In this document: piece after piece, positions 9,042 through 18,152 of the stretch
How the letters are laid out: every line of letters begins with the position of its first letter
How positions within the stretch are numbered: the first letter of the stretch is position 1
Assembly: GCA_963821345.1 (NCBI GenBank)
Contig: CAWGDM010000001.1
Coordinates: forward strand, 124,001 to 188,000
Length of the DNA stretch: 64,000 nt
Direction of reading: 5' to 3'
Source of the DNA: WHSW01 sp963821345
GTDB lineage: Bacteria > Actinomycetota > Thermoleophilia > Solirubrobacterales > 70-9
The notes under the pieces: model-generated
What the model was told of the DNA's origin: nothing
The model's database searches: none
The model's input: only the letters and a program-made list of their open reading frames with translations
Made by a program: the position numbers and the translations under genes

Positions 9042-10256
9042 ATGGCGGACGAACGAGGCGCCTCAACAGCGGCGCAAGAGCAGTACACACTCAAGGTGCG
9101 GCGGTTCAAGCCCGAGTCGGGCGACGGCCCCTACTGGGAGACCTTCGACGTCGAGCTCGACCCCACCCTGTCGGTGCTCGACGGGCTGCTGCAGGCCAAG
9201 GACCGCGACGACGGCTCGCTTGCGGTCCGCTGCTCGTGCCGGGCGGCGATCTGCGGCTCCTGCGGGGTCAAGATCAACGGCCAGTCGACGCTCGCCTGCC
9301 TGACCCAGATCGGCGAGGCGCACGAGTTCGCCAACCGCCGCAACGGCGGCTCGGAGCCGATTACGGTCGAGCCGATGGGGAACATGCCGGTGATCAAGGA
9401 CCTGGTCACCGACATGGAGTCGACCCACTGGACGAAGATCCGCCGGGTCACCCCGTGGCTGCTCGACGACGGCGACCCGCCGGAGCGCGAGCGGATCGTC
9501 GAGCCGGAGTCGATGGTCGACATCACCCAGACGATCGCCTGCATCCAGTGCGGCGCCTGCGTCAGCTCCTGCCTGTCGATGGAGGCCGACCCCGACTTCA
9601 TCGGCCCGGCGGCGCTCGCCAAGGCGTATCGCTTCGTCGGCGACCCGCGCGACGTGGAGAGCCGCGAGCGCCTCTACGACCTGGCCCAGGACCCGCACGG
9701 GATCTACGACTGCACGCACTGCTTCAGCTGCGTCGACGCCTGTCCGAAGGGCGTCGCGCCGATGGACCAGATCATGCGCCTGCGCCGTGCCGCCGGCCAC
9801 GACGAGGAGATCCGCGACAAGAACCACGGGCACAACCACGAGGAAGCGTTCGTGAAGATCATCGAGAAGAAGGGGACGCTGGACGAGTCGCTGCTGCTCC
9901 AGGAGTCCTTCGCCCCGGGGATCAAGGGCAAGCTGATGCCCAGGCACGGTGCGATCAAGGAACTGCTGGGCTCGATCCCGACCGCGATCCGGGGAATCCG
10001 CTCGGGCAAGATGCGCTCGCTGCCGAAGCTGATCCCCGGCGTCCACCACAAGCTCCCGGGCGACTCGCAGGAGCACGTGAAGAAGATCTACGAGCACGCC
10101 GAGGAGCACCGCACCCAGATCAACCTCTACATCACCGGCGAGGAAGAGGTGGAGCCGGAGCCCGACGAGATGACCGACGAGGCCTTCGCCGCCGAGGCTG
10201 AAGCCGCGTCGGAAGCCACGGCCGAGACCATTCAGAACGACGAGGAGAACGCATGA
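9042..10256 (+). CDS. sdhB: Succinate dehydrogenase iron-sulfur subunit with two 4Fe-4S motifs (type E)
   Basis: The electron-transfer subunit, 404 residues against about 240 in classical SdhB. The 2Fe-2S domain uses C66, C71, C74 and C86 (RCSCRAAICGSC...C). Two more motifs follow: C167-x2-C170-x2-C173-x3-C177, and C224-x2-C227-x2-C230-x3-C234-P. The classical enzyme has a 3Fe-4S motif lacking one of these cysteines at the second place. Here four are present, as known for the archaeal and epsilon-proteobacterial type E enzymes. The extra C-terminal 150 residues are charged and have no domain I recognise. The stop overlaps the HdrB-like start by 4 bases (ATGA). Confidence 0.92.
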   Translation: MADERGASTAAQEQYTLKVRRFKPESGDGPYWETFDVELDPTLSVLDGLLQAKDRDDGSLAVRCSCRAAICGSCGVKINGQSTLACLTQIGEAHEFANRRNGGSEPITVEPMGNMPVIKDLVTDMESTHWTKIRRVTPWLLDDGDPPERERIVEPESMVDITQTIACIQCGACVSSCLSMEADPDFIGPAALAKAYRFVGDPRDVESRERLYDLAQDPHGIYDCTHCFSCVDACPKGVAPMDQIMRLRRAAGHDEEIRDKNHGHNHEEAFVKIIEKKGTLDESLLLQESFAPGIKGKLMPRHGAIKELLGSIPTAIRGIRSGKMRSLPKLIPGVHHKLPGDSQEHVKKIYEHAEEHRTQINLYITGEEEVEPEPDEMTDEAFAAEAEAASEATAETIQNDEENA

Positions 10257-11191
10257 AGCTCGCCTACTGGCCCGGCTGCGTCTCGCGCGGGTTCACCACC
10301 GAGCTGCACGGCTCGATGGCGCTGACCGCCGAGCGGCTCGGGATCGAGCTGGTCACCCTCGATCGCGCCAACTGCTGCGGCGCCGGGGTGATCGCGGAGC
10401 ACAACCAGGAGCTCGCCGACACCCTCAACGCCCGCACCTTCGCCCTCGCCCAGCAGACCGGGCTCGGGATGATGAACATCTGCTCGACCTGCCAGGGGGC
10501 GCAGTCGGAGTGCCAGCAGCGCCTCGACGCCGACTCGGCCTACCGCGCCCACATCAACGAGGTGCTCGCCGACGAGGGGATCGAGTACGTCAAGGACAAA
10601 CAGCTCGCTCAACAGCGCGAGGGCTCGGCTACGCCTCGCGGGGACGGCTGGGAGAACAAGAACTTCCTCTGGGTCCTGGTCGAGGACTACGGGCTCGACC
10701 AGCTGAAGGCGAAGGTGACCCGCCCGCTCGCCGGGCTGCGGGTGGGGCCGTTCTACGGTTGTTACGTGATCCGCCCCAAGCACCGGCTCGGCTACGACGA
10801 ATACCCCGAGCGTGACCTCTACCTGGAGAAGGTGATCGAGACCCTCGGTGGCGAGGTCGTCGAGTACGACGGGGCGCGCAAGTGCTGCGGCTTCCCGGTG
10901 ATCACGATGAACCGCGAGACCTCGCTGCGCCAGGCGGGCACCCACGTAGCCGACGCCCTCGACCAGGGCGCCGACTGCCTGGTGACGCCGTGCCCGCTCT
11001 GCCACCTGAACCTCGACATGCAGCAGCCCGAGGCGGCCAAGGTCGTCAACCGCGACCTCGGCCTCGCCGTCCTGCACCTGCCGCAACTCGTCGGCCTGGC
11101 GCTCGGCTTCGAGCCCAAGCAGCTGGGCATGAACCGCCACATCGCCTCGACCGAGTGGGTCGGCGAACGGCTCGCCGGGGTGCCAGCCTGA
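10253..11191 (+). CDS. HdrB-like CCG-domain subunit of type E succinate dehydrogenase
   Basis: A 312-residue protein with two cysteine-rich CCG domains, the fold of heterodisulfide reductase subunit B. The first domain has C9, then C41-C42-G (31 residues between), then C77-x2-C80. The second has FYGC near residue 169, RKCCGFPV near residue 211 and CLVTPCPLC near residue 245. In type E succinate dehydrogenases and in Wolinella-type methylmenaquinol:fumarate reductase (MfrABE), such a subunit replaces the haem-carrying membrane anchors. I see no transmembrane helix here and no classical SdhC/SdhD gene in the operon. Hence this subunit probably passes electrons to the quinone at the membrane face. 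It overlaps sdhB by 4 bases and the next gene by 1. Confidence 0.9.
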   Translation: MKLAYWPGCVSRGFTTELHGSMALTAERLGIELVTLDRANCCGAGVIAEHNQELADTLNARTFALAQQTGLGMMNICSTCQGAQSECQQRLDADSAYRAHINEVLADEGIEYVKDKQLAQQREGSATPRGDGWENKNFLWVLVEDYGLDQLKAKVTRPLAGLRVGPFYGCYVIRPKHRLGYDEYPERDLYLEKVIETLGGEVVEYDGARKCCGFPVITMNRETSLRQAGTHVADALDQGADCLVTPCPLCHLNLDMQQPEAAKVVNRDLGLAVLHLPQLVGLALGFEPKQLGMNRHIASTEWVGERLAGVPA

Positions 11192-11349
11192 TGGCTCACG
11201 AGGAGTTCGACGCCCCGCCGCCTCCGCCCGAGGTCGAGCAGGCGGCCCTGCTGGGCCACATCGACGACGCGGTCAACCTCTATATGAAGTTCACCGGCGT
11301 CGACGCCGAGACCGCCCGCCAGGTGGTCGAAAAGCTCGCCCAGGGCTAG
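11191..11349 (+). CDS. 52-residue protein ending the sdh operon, with an L7/L12 C-terminal-like helix pair
   Basis: The start ATG 11191 shares one base with the stop of the HdrB-like subunit (TGATG), so it is almost certainly translated with the operon. The first 18 residues are acidic and Pro-rich (FDAPPPPPEVEQ). The rest, IDDAVNLYMKFTGVDAETAR and what follows, has the spacing of the ribosomal protein L7/L12 C-terminal helices (VIKxVREITGLGLKEAKDLVE). An 88-residue protein at 22693 has the same motif. There is no Cys and no membrane segment. An assembly or docking subunit of the dehydrogenase is possible; this is inference from position only. Confidence 0.65.
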   Translation: MAHEEFDAPPPPPEVEQAALLGHIDDAVNLYMKFTGVDAETARQVVEKLAQG

Positions 11350-11391
11350 TGCGCGATTCGGTCGCGGCGCCGGGTGAGTCCCGCCCCGATC

Positions 11392-11571
11392 TCAGTAGCG
11401 ACCGCTCGGCCCCTTGCCGCCCTTGCACTTGGTCGGCTTCTTGGCCTTGCCACCGACCGTCTTCGGCGCAACTTCGGCGTGGTAGTTGCCGGCTGTGAAC
11501 GAGCCGTCGATCTCCCACTTGCCCTTCTTGTCCGTTGAGCGGTGGGTGAACCTATCCGGACGTTTGGGTCG
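11392..11571 (-). pseudogene. Truncated copy of a small secreted protein (C-terminal part only)
   Basis: About 60 codons remain, ending at TGA 11394-11392. The segment KKGKWEIDGSFTAGNYHAEV resembles SGVWKTKKDLKPGKYFAKVD in the intact secreted protein at 23041, and both end with a Lys/Gly/Cys-rich tail. The N-terminal half, including the signal peptide, is missing. The upstream side runs directly into the end of the GNAT gene at 11574. I read this as a 5'-deleted copy left between two operons. The similarity is short, so this is tentative; a functional small protein with another start is less likely. Confidence 0.4.
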
Positions 11572-11573
11572 CG

Positions 11574-12218
11574 TCAACCGTCGCGCAGGGCCGGTCCCCG
11601 GGCCCCGGTCTCGCGCCACATGAACCAGTTGCGCACCCCGATCACCTCGGCCTCGTCGACGACCTCGAAGCCGAAACGCTGATAGAGGGCGACGTTCTCG
11701 GGCTTCTCGGTTTCCAGGTAGGAGTGCTCGCCGGCGGCGTCGAGGCGGCGGGTGTACTCACGCAGGACCAGGCTGCCGATCCCCTTGCCCTGAAGCGCGG
11801 GCTCGACTCCAAAGGGGCCGAAGTGGGCGTGGGCGCGGTCGGGGTCGCGATGCTCCCAGTCGTTGAACCAGCGCACCGTGCGCACCGCCGCCCGCGGGCC
11901 GGTGATCGCCAGCGCCGGCAAGGTGCGGACGATGTCGATCGGCCGCGCCCGGCAGGCGCCGAGCACGAGGTCGTTGGTCGAGGCGACGATCCGCCCGTCG
12001 AGGCGGGCGACCAGGGGGCGCTGGTCGCGGGCGAGTCGGTAAAGGCGGTCGAAGAGGCGACGGGTGTGGCGATAGCGGCGGTCGGGGTCGTCGCCGAGCA
12101 TCGCGTAGGCCATCGGGCTCGTGCACATCGCCCGCGCGGCGACCGTGACCGCGGCCTCGACCTCCTCCGGGCGGGTGTCACCGACCTCGATCCGCTCCAG
12201 GTCGGCCGCGCCGCTCAC
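11574..12218 (-). CDS. GNAT family N-acetyltransferase
   Basis: A protein of about 214 residues of the GNAT superfamily, which transfers acetyl groups from acetyl-CoA to amines. The acetyl-CoA-binding motif A is GVEPALQGKGIGSLVLREYTRRLDAAG (the V-x-P-x2-QGKGIG pattern), followed by motif B YLETEKPENVALYQRFGFEVV. These place it with the common small-molecule and protein acetylating members; the substrate is unknown. I prefer GTG 12218, which forms a GTGA overlap with the stop of the antiporter gene (12215-12217), over the in-frame start at 12245. It is the last gene of the minus-strand run from lysC. Confidence 0.82.
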   Translation of the reverse strand: MSGAADLERIEVGDTRPEEVEAAVTVAARAMCTSPMAYAMLGDDPDRRYRHTRRLFDRLYRLARDQRPLVARLDGRIVASTNDLVLGACRARPIDIVRTLPALAITGPRAAVRTVRWFNDWEHRDPDRAHAHFGPFGVEPALQGKGIGSLVLREYTRRLDAAGEHSYLETEKPENVALYQRFGFEVVDEAEVIGVRNWFMWRETGARGPALRDG

Positions 12219-13402
12219 GGTTGCTCCATCCGCTTGCCGATCCATCGCGCTCCGACCGTATCGGTAAGCCCGTGGGCGACGATCGAAGCGAGGATCACGA
12301 ACGAGGCGACGTCGAAGACCAGGGTGCCGTGCTCGACGGTGGCGTCGAGGACGAGCAGCGCGAACAGCATCGAGGCGACCCCCTTGGGCCCGAACCAGGC
12401 GATGAACGCCTTGTGGGGGCGGGGGATCCCGGTCCGGACCATGGCCAGCTCGACCGCCACCGGCCGCGCGATCAGCAGCGCGAAGCCGATGAACGCGATC
12501 AGCGCCGGGACCGAGGCGTCGTATCCGGTGGTGACGATCAGGGCGCCGAAGACGAAGAAGGTCAGCACCTGGAAGATCGCGCTGACGTTCTCGGAGAAGT
12601 CGACGAACTGCTCGGTGATCCGGTGCTCGGAGATCCCCAGGGTGATCCCGAAAACGAAGGCGGCGATCAGCCCGTTGCCGAAGGTGACGTCGGCGAGCCC
12701 AAAGGCCACCAGCCCGAAGCCAACGGCGTAGATGCCGGCGTAGCGGGCCGTGACCCCGCCGGGGACCACTCGGTGAAGCCAGCCCGCGAACAAGCCCAGC
12801 GCGACCCCGAGCAGGGCCCCGAAGGCGGCCTCGCCGACCAGTTGAGCCGCCTCGCGGCCCGCGTCGCCGCCGGGCGAGGCGAGAACGAGGAAGAAGAGCA
12901 CGAACGGCAGCGCCAGCCCGTCGTTGAGCCCGGACTCGAGGTTGAGCGTGTGCCGGATCGTCGACGGCACGGCGCGCGAGGTGACCACCGACGAGGTGAT
13001 AACCGGATCGGTGGCGCAGAGGACCGCGCCGAGCAGGAACGCCTCGGCCCAGGTCAGCTCCGGGAACAGAACCGCGGCGCCGAGCGCCAGCAGCACCAGC
13101 GTGATCGGCATCGCGAAGACCAGCGCCCGTGCCGCCGGGCCCCAGTGGCGGCCGAGCAGCTCGCGGTCGACGAGCAGCCCGTCGGAGACCAGGGTCAGGA
13201 TCAGGGCGAGCTCGATCAGCTCGACAACGCCCTGGTCGCCGACGTCGACGCTGACGAGGTCGAGCTCGGCGAGCACTATCCCGAGCGTGATCGAGAGCAC
13301 TGCGGCGGAGAGCACCGTCCCGCGGATCAGCCCCGACAGCGCCGCGGTCAGCGCCAGCAGCGAGCCGACGATCAGCAGCGCTTCGCCGAACGTGAGATCC
13401 AT
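12215..13402 (-). CDS. Cation:proton antiporter (CPA family)
   Basis: A membrane protein of 395 residues with about 11-13 hydrophobic segments, close to the Na+/H+ or K+/H+ exchangers of the CPA1/CPA2 group. The conserved core is present: the acidic pair region GAVLCATDPVITSSVV around residue 130, then NLESGLNDGLALPFVLFF around residue 160, which contains the exchange-related Asp of CPA1 proteins. Near the end, HKAFIAWFGPKGVASMLFALLVL is the typical Arg/Lys-rich loop and last helices. The start ATG 13402 overlaps the stop of the upstream membrane-protein gene by one base. No C-terminal RCK/TrkA regulatory domain is seen. Na+ versus K+ specificity cannot be assigned. Confidence 0.88.
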   Translation of the reverse strand: MDLTFGEALLIVGSLLALTAALSGLIRGTVLSAAVLSITLGIVLAELDLVSVDVGDQGVVELIELALILTLVSDGLLVDRELLGRHWGPAARALVFAMPITLVLLALGAAVLFPELTWAEAFLLGAVLCATDPVITSSVVTSRAVPSTIRHTLNLESGLNDGLALPFVLFFLVLASPGGDAGREAAQLVGEAAFGALLGVALGLFAGWLHRVVPGGVTARYAGIYAVGFGLVAFGLADVTFGNGLIAAFVFGITLGISEHRITEQFVDFSENVSAIFQVLTFFVFGALIVTTGYDASVPALIAFIGFALLIARPVAVELAMVRTGIPRPHKAFIAWFGPKGVASMLFALLVLDATVEHGTLVFDVASFVILASIVAHGLTDTVGARWIGKRMEQP

Positions 13403-15663
13403 CAGCGCTCCTCGTACCAGTCGGCGTAGCCGTGGCACCCGGCGCGCGCCGGCTTGGCGCTGGTCGCGGCGATCGCCCCCAGGTGGGCTACCGAATGCGC
13501 TCCGATCAGCCGCCCAGCGAGCGGCGGATCCTCAACCGTGGCGGTGATCTTCACCGGGGTCCCGCCGGCGACCTCGATCCGCCCGGCGGGCCAGAACGGG
13601 GCCGCGCCCCGGTAGTCGAGGTTGCCCGGCACGGTCGTATCGAGGCGGTCGTCATCGTCGGTGAGGGTGACCGGCCTGGTCGCGTCGTAGGCCAGCGACA
13701 GGTCCCAGACGCCGGTCGGTAGGTCGAGGGTCACGGTGGCCGACTCACCGCTCTCGACCGTGGTCTGCGACCAGGCCGCGGCCTCGGCGGCCACCGGCGG
13801 TACGGCGAACGATGACGCCCGCTTCGGCTTGCTGTCCGGGCACCCGCCGACGCGCCCGGGCGCCGCGTCCGTCTCAGCCGGCCGGCGCCCGAGCGGCGAG
13901 CGGTGCTTGGCCCAGAGGGCGTAGGAGTCGGTGCGCTCGACGGCCTCGTAACCGGGGGGCGGGCCGCTGGCGTAACCGGCACGGGTGGTGAGCACGTAGG
14001 GAAACTTGGCCAGGGTGGCGGCGGTGACGGAGTCGAAGTCGAACTTCGAACCGACGTCGGTGAGCTCGAAGTTGGGCTCGACGAAGTAGGGGTCGTAGAA
14101 ATTGCGCACGTGGGTGAACGGCTTCGAGCCCCGGAGCTCGTAGAGGACGAAGTTGTCACGGCCGAGGAAGAGCAGCTTCTCACCCTGGACCAGGGGGCGG
14201 ATCCGGGCAAGCTCGTCGGCGTGGTCATCGGGCGCGACCGGGGCTTGGCGCAGGATCAGAAAGCTGCAGACCGCCGCCACGACCCCGAAGCCGACGCCCA
14301 CCGCCCGCAACCACCGCCGCTCGGCCGCCAGCAGGCCGCCGAGGGTGACGAGAGCGATCAGGGGGGTGGCGATCGCAAGTGCCTTGGCCGAGGTGTAGAC
14401 GGTGCCGAGGGCGCGAGCCAGCAGGTAGAGGACGACCGTCGCCGCGAGGGCGGCGGGAATCGCCGGGCCGTGCTTGCTTACCCAGCGCGGCAGCGCCAGG
14501 GCGAGGGCGACGAGGGCGAACAGGCCGCCGAGGTAGAAGATCACCGCCGGCAGGCTCGAGGCCGAGGCCGAGAGGCGGAACTCGCTCGTCGGCCAGATTC
14601 CCAGCGCCTCCAGCGGCGAGAGCTGGCCCGGGAGGTTGCCGAGCCCGCCCTCGTTCGCCTGATCGGGGTGCAGGGCGCGGAAGTCGGCGAAATCCCGCAG
14701 CCGGCCAAGCTCCGGGATCAGCAAGACCGCAAGAACCGCGGCGCCGACCGCGACCGCAATCATGAGATCGCGCCTTTCAGTCGGAGCGCGAGTGGAACCC
14801 GCCATTTCCGGGCCGCGGCGTCGTCCTCGCCAGAGCGCCAATGCCCCCCACACCGCCGCCACTCCGCCAAGCCAGGCCAGGCCCGGGAACGAGTAGACGT
14901 AGGTGACTCCCCCGGCGAGCACGCCCAACGGCAGCGCGTCGCGCCACTCCTTCGCCTTCGCCAGCAGCAGCGCGAAGGTGAGCGTGAACAGAGCCATGAT
15001 CGGCTCCTTGAACGCCTCCTGGGCCAGGTAGGCCGTCGCCAGGTAGGGGAGCGACACGAGCGCCGCGGCGAGTGCGCGAGGCCAGCGGCCGAGGCCGTCG
15101 AGCGCCGACCAGGCGACCAGCGCGGTCAGCGCCGGGATCGCCAGCGTGAGGCCGGCGAAGACGTCGATCGAGTCTGCGCGGACGACCGTAGTCAGGCCGG
15201 CGACCAGCGCGTGCGGGCCGAGCGGGTAGCCCTGGTCGACCAGCACCGGTTCGGGGCGGAAGCGCTCGTCGATCCAGTCCGCGAGCAGCAGGTGCGATGC
15301 CATGTCGTCGTTGACCAGCCCGACGCCGAGGATGCCCACGTGACCCGCGGCCAGGAACGGGATCGCGGCCGCCAGCGCCGCCAGGCCGGCGGCCAGGGCC
15401 GCGCCCCAGTCGGCGGCCGGCCTGGTGACCAGCCGCGAGACGACGACGATCGAGCCGACGACGACGATCGCCAGCGCCACCGCGACCGCGCCCCCCCTGC
15501 CGCCGAGCCCGGCGACCGCGCCGCTGACGACGAGCATCGCGGCAAGGCCGACCGGGCCGCCGAGCAGGCTCCACTCGCGCCGCCCGCAGAGCGCCAGCAC
15601 GGCCTGGCCGATGACCAGCGACGCACCGGTGACCAGCGCCGCGGCGGCGACCGCACCGAGCAC
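13402..15663 (-). CDS. Large polytopic membrane protein, GT-C glycosyltransferase-like
   Basis: A 753-residue protein with about 12-13 transmembrane segments in the first 470 residues and a soluble, beta-rich C-terminal domain of about 250 residues. The first long external loop has NDDMASH (residues 118-124), an acidic pair like that used by GT-C-fold glycosyltransferases that take lipid-linked sugars. DQGYPLGPHALV follows. The C-terminal domain, with TRAGYASGPPPGYEAVERTDSYALW, is of the kind seen in actinobacterial cell-envelope glycosyltransferases. The start is GTG 15663, 4 bases after the asd stop, and the stop overlaps the antiporter start. A role in envelope glycan synthesis is inferred. 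Confidence 0.65.
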   Translation of the reverse strand: MLGAVAAAALVTGASLVIGQAVLALCGRREWSLLGGPVGLAAMLVVSGAVAGLGGRGGAVAVALAIVVVGSIVVVSRLVTRPAADWGAALAAGLAALAAAIPFLAAGHVGILGVGLVNDDMASHLLLADWIDERFRPEPVLVDQGYPLGPHALVAGLTTVVRADSIDVFAGLTLAIPALTALVAWSALDGLGRWPRALAAALVSLPYLATAYLAQEAFKEPIMALFTLTFALLLAKAKEWRDALPLGVLAGGVTYVYSFPGLAWLGGVAAVWGALALWRGRRRGPEMAGSTRAPTERRDLMIAVAVGAAVLAVLLIPELGRLRDFADFRALHPDQANEGGLGNLPGQLSPLEALGIWPTSEFRLSASASSLPAVIFYLGGLFALVALALALPRWVSKHGPAIPAALAATVVLYLLARALGTVYTSAKALAIATPLIALVTLGGLLAAERRWLRAVGVGFGVVAAVCSFLILRQAPVAPDDHADELARIRPLVQGEKLLFLGRDNFVLYELRGSKPFTHVRNFYDPYFVEPNFELTDVGSKFDFDSVTAATLAKFPYVLTTRAGYASGPPPGYEAVERTDSYALWAKHRSPLGRRPAETDAAPGRVGGCPDSKPKRASSFAVPPVAAEAAAWSQTTVESGESATVTLDLPTGVWDLSLAYDATRPVTLTDDDDRLDTTVPGNLDYRGAAPFWPAGRIEVAGGTPVKITATVEDPPLAGRLIGAHSVAHLGAIAATSAKPARAGCHGYADWYEER

Positions 15664-15667
15664 GGGA

Positions 15668-16729
15668 TCAGCCGGATAGGGAGGCGGCGCCGGCGGGCAC
15701 GCGGATCAGGTCGCGGCGATGAAGTAGCTCGGCCACCTGAACGGCGTTGGTGGCGGCACCCTTGCGCAGGTTGTCGCCGACGACCCAGAGGTTGAGGCAG
15801 CGCGGGTGCGAGGGGTCGCGTCGGATCCGCCCGACCAGGACCTCGTCGCGGCCGGCGACGTCGGTGGCCATCGGGTAGACGCCTTCGCCCGGGGCGTCGA
15901 TCAGCATCGCCCCGGGGGCCGCCGAGAGCAGCTCGCGGCACTCCTCGGGCGACAGCGGGTCGCGCGTTTGGACGTTGACCGACTGTGAGTGGCCGACGAA
16001 CACGGGAACGCGGGCGCAGGTCGCCGAGATCCCGAGCTCGTCGCCGAGGCCGAGGATCTTGCGCGTCTCGGCCATCAGCTTGCGCTCCTCGGTCGTGTAG
16101 TCGTCGCCGTCCTTGAAGGTCTCGACCTGGGGCAGCACGTTGAAGGCGATCCGGTGCGGATAGACCTCGGGCGGGTCGGGCTCGGTGCGGTGGAGCATCG
16201 CGTGGGCCTGGGACTCGAGCTCGTCGATCGCCCGCTGGCCGGTCCCCGAGACCGACTGGTAGGTCGAGATCACGATCCGCTCGATCCCGACGTGGCGCTC
16301 GATCGGGCCGAGCGCGATCATCAGCTGCATCGTCGAGCAGTTCGGGTTGGCGATCAGCCCGTTGTGGCCCTCGACCGCGTCCGGGTTGATCTCCGGGATC
16401 ACCAGCGGGACGTCCTCGTGCAGCCGCCAGTAGCTGGTGTTGTCGACGACCACGGCCCCGGCTTCGACCAGGCGCGGCGCCCACTCGGCGCTGACCGCAC
16501 CGCCGGCCGAGGAGAGCACCAGGTCCAGGCCCTGGATCGTCTCGTCGCTGAGCGGCCGGCAGTCGAGCTCGCCGCCGGCGAACTCGACCCGCTTACCCGC
16601 CGAGCGCTCGGACGCGAACGCGACCACCTCCGAGGCCGGGAAGCCGCGCTCCGCCAGCACCTGGAGCAGGGTCGAGCCGACGGCGCCGGTCGCCCCGGCG
16701 ATCCCAACTCTGTAGCCGTTCCCGTTCAT
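15668..16729 (-). CDS. asd: Aspartate-semialdehyde dehydrogenase
   Basis: Reduces aspartyl phosphate to aspartate 4-semialdehyde with NADPH, the second step of the pathway to lysine, methionine, threonine and diaminopimelate. At 353 residues the size is normal. VGIAGATGAVGSTLLQVLAERGFP (residues 8-31) is the NADP-binding loop, C131 in ANPNCST is the catalytic cysteine, and QSVSGTGQRAIDEL follows near residue 174. HSQSVNV is in the C-terminal half. It lies 100 bases downstream of lysC on the same strand, so the first two enzymes of the pathway are together. The gap carries an inverted repeat. Assignment is firm. Confidence 0.95.
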   Translation of the reverse strand: MNGNGYRVGIAGATGAVGSTLLQVLAERGFPASEVVAFASERSAGKRVEFAGGELDCRPLSDETIQGLDLVLSSAGGAVSAEWAPRLVEAGAVVVDNTSYWRLHEDVPLVIPEINPDAVEGHNGLIANPNCSTMQLMIALGPIERHVGIERIVISTYQSVSGTGQRAIDELESQAHAMLHRTEPDPPEVYPHRIAFNVLPQVETFKDGDDYTTEERKLMAETRKILGLGDELGISATCARVPVFVGHSQSVNVQTRDPLSPEECRELLSAAPGAMLIDAPGEGVYPMATDVAGRDEVLVGRIRRDPSHPRCLNLWVVGDNLRKGAATNAVQVAELLHRRDLIRVPAGAASLSG

Positions 16730-16750
16730 CGCCGTCTGAGTATGGCGAAG

Positions 16751-16806
16751 CCTTGACGAAGTGCCTGACGGTGGGACAATCGACGCAACCCAACCTTCGT
16801 CAAAGG
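16751..16806. repeat. Inverted repeat in the lysC-asd gap
   Basis: CCTTGACGAAG at 16751-16761 is mirrored by CTTCGTCAAAGG at 16795-16806, with one extra base in the right arm and a spacer of 33 bases. Both arms lie in the 100-base gap between lysC and asd. It could be an intercistronic stem-loop or a pair of half-sites for a regulator. There is no T-tract, so a rho-independent terminator is unlikely. Confidence 0.4.
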
Positions 16807-16829
16807 GGGATCGATGGAGGGACGAAGAC

Positions 16830-18095
<1,266 letters not shown>

Positions 18096-18152
18096 AAGGC
18101 GGCGGAGGATACGATCGCGGGGAGGTTGGAGGAACCGAGGGGACCCGACAGG

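Noticed and set aside
13903..15795. A 630-residue plus-strand frame opposite the GT-C-like membrane protein and asd
   Set aside because: Its product is a low-complexity Arg/Gly/Asp/Gln mixture with no motif, as expected for the shadow of a GC-rich gene. The minus-strand frames show clear membrane segments and asd motifs.
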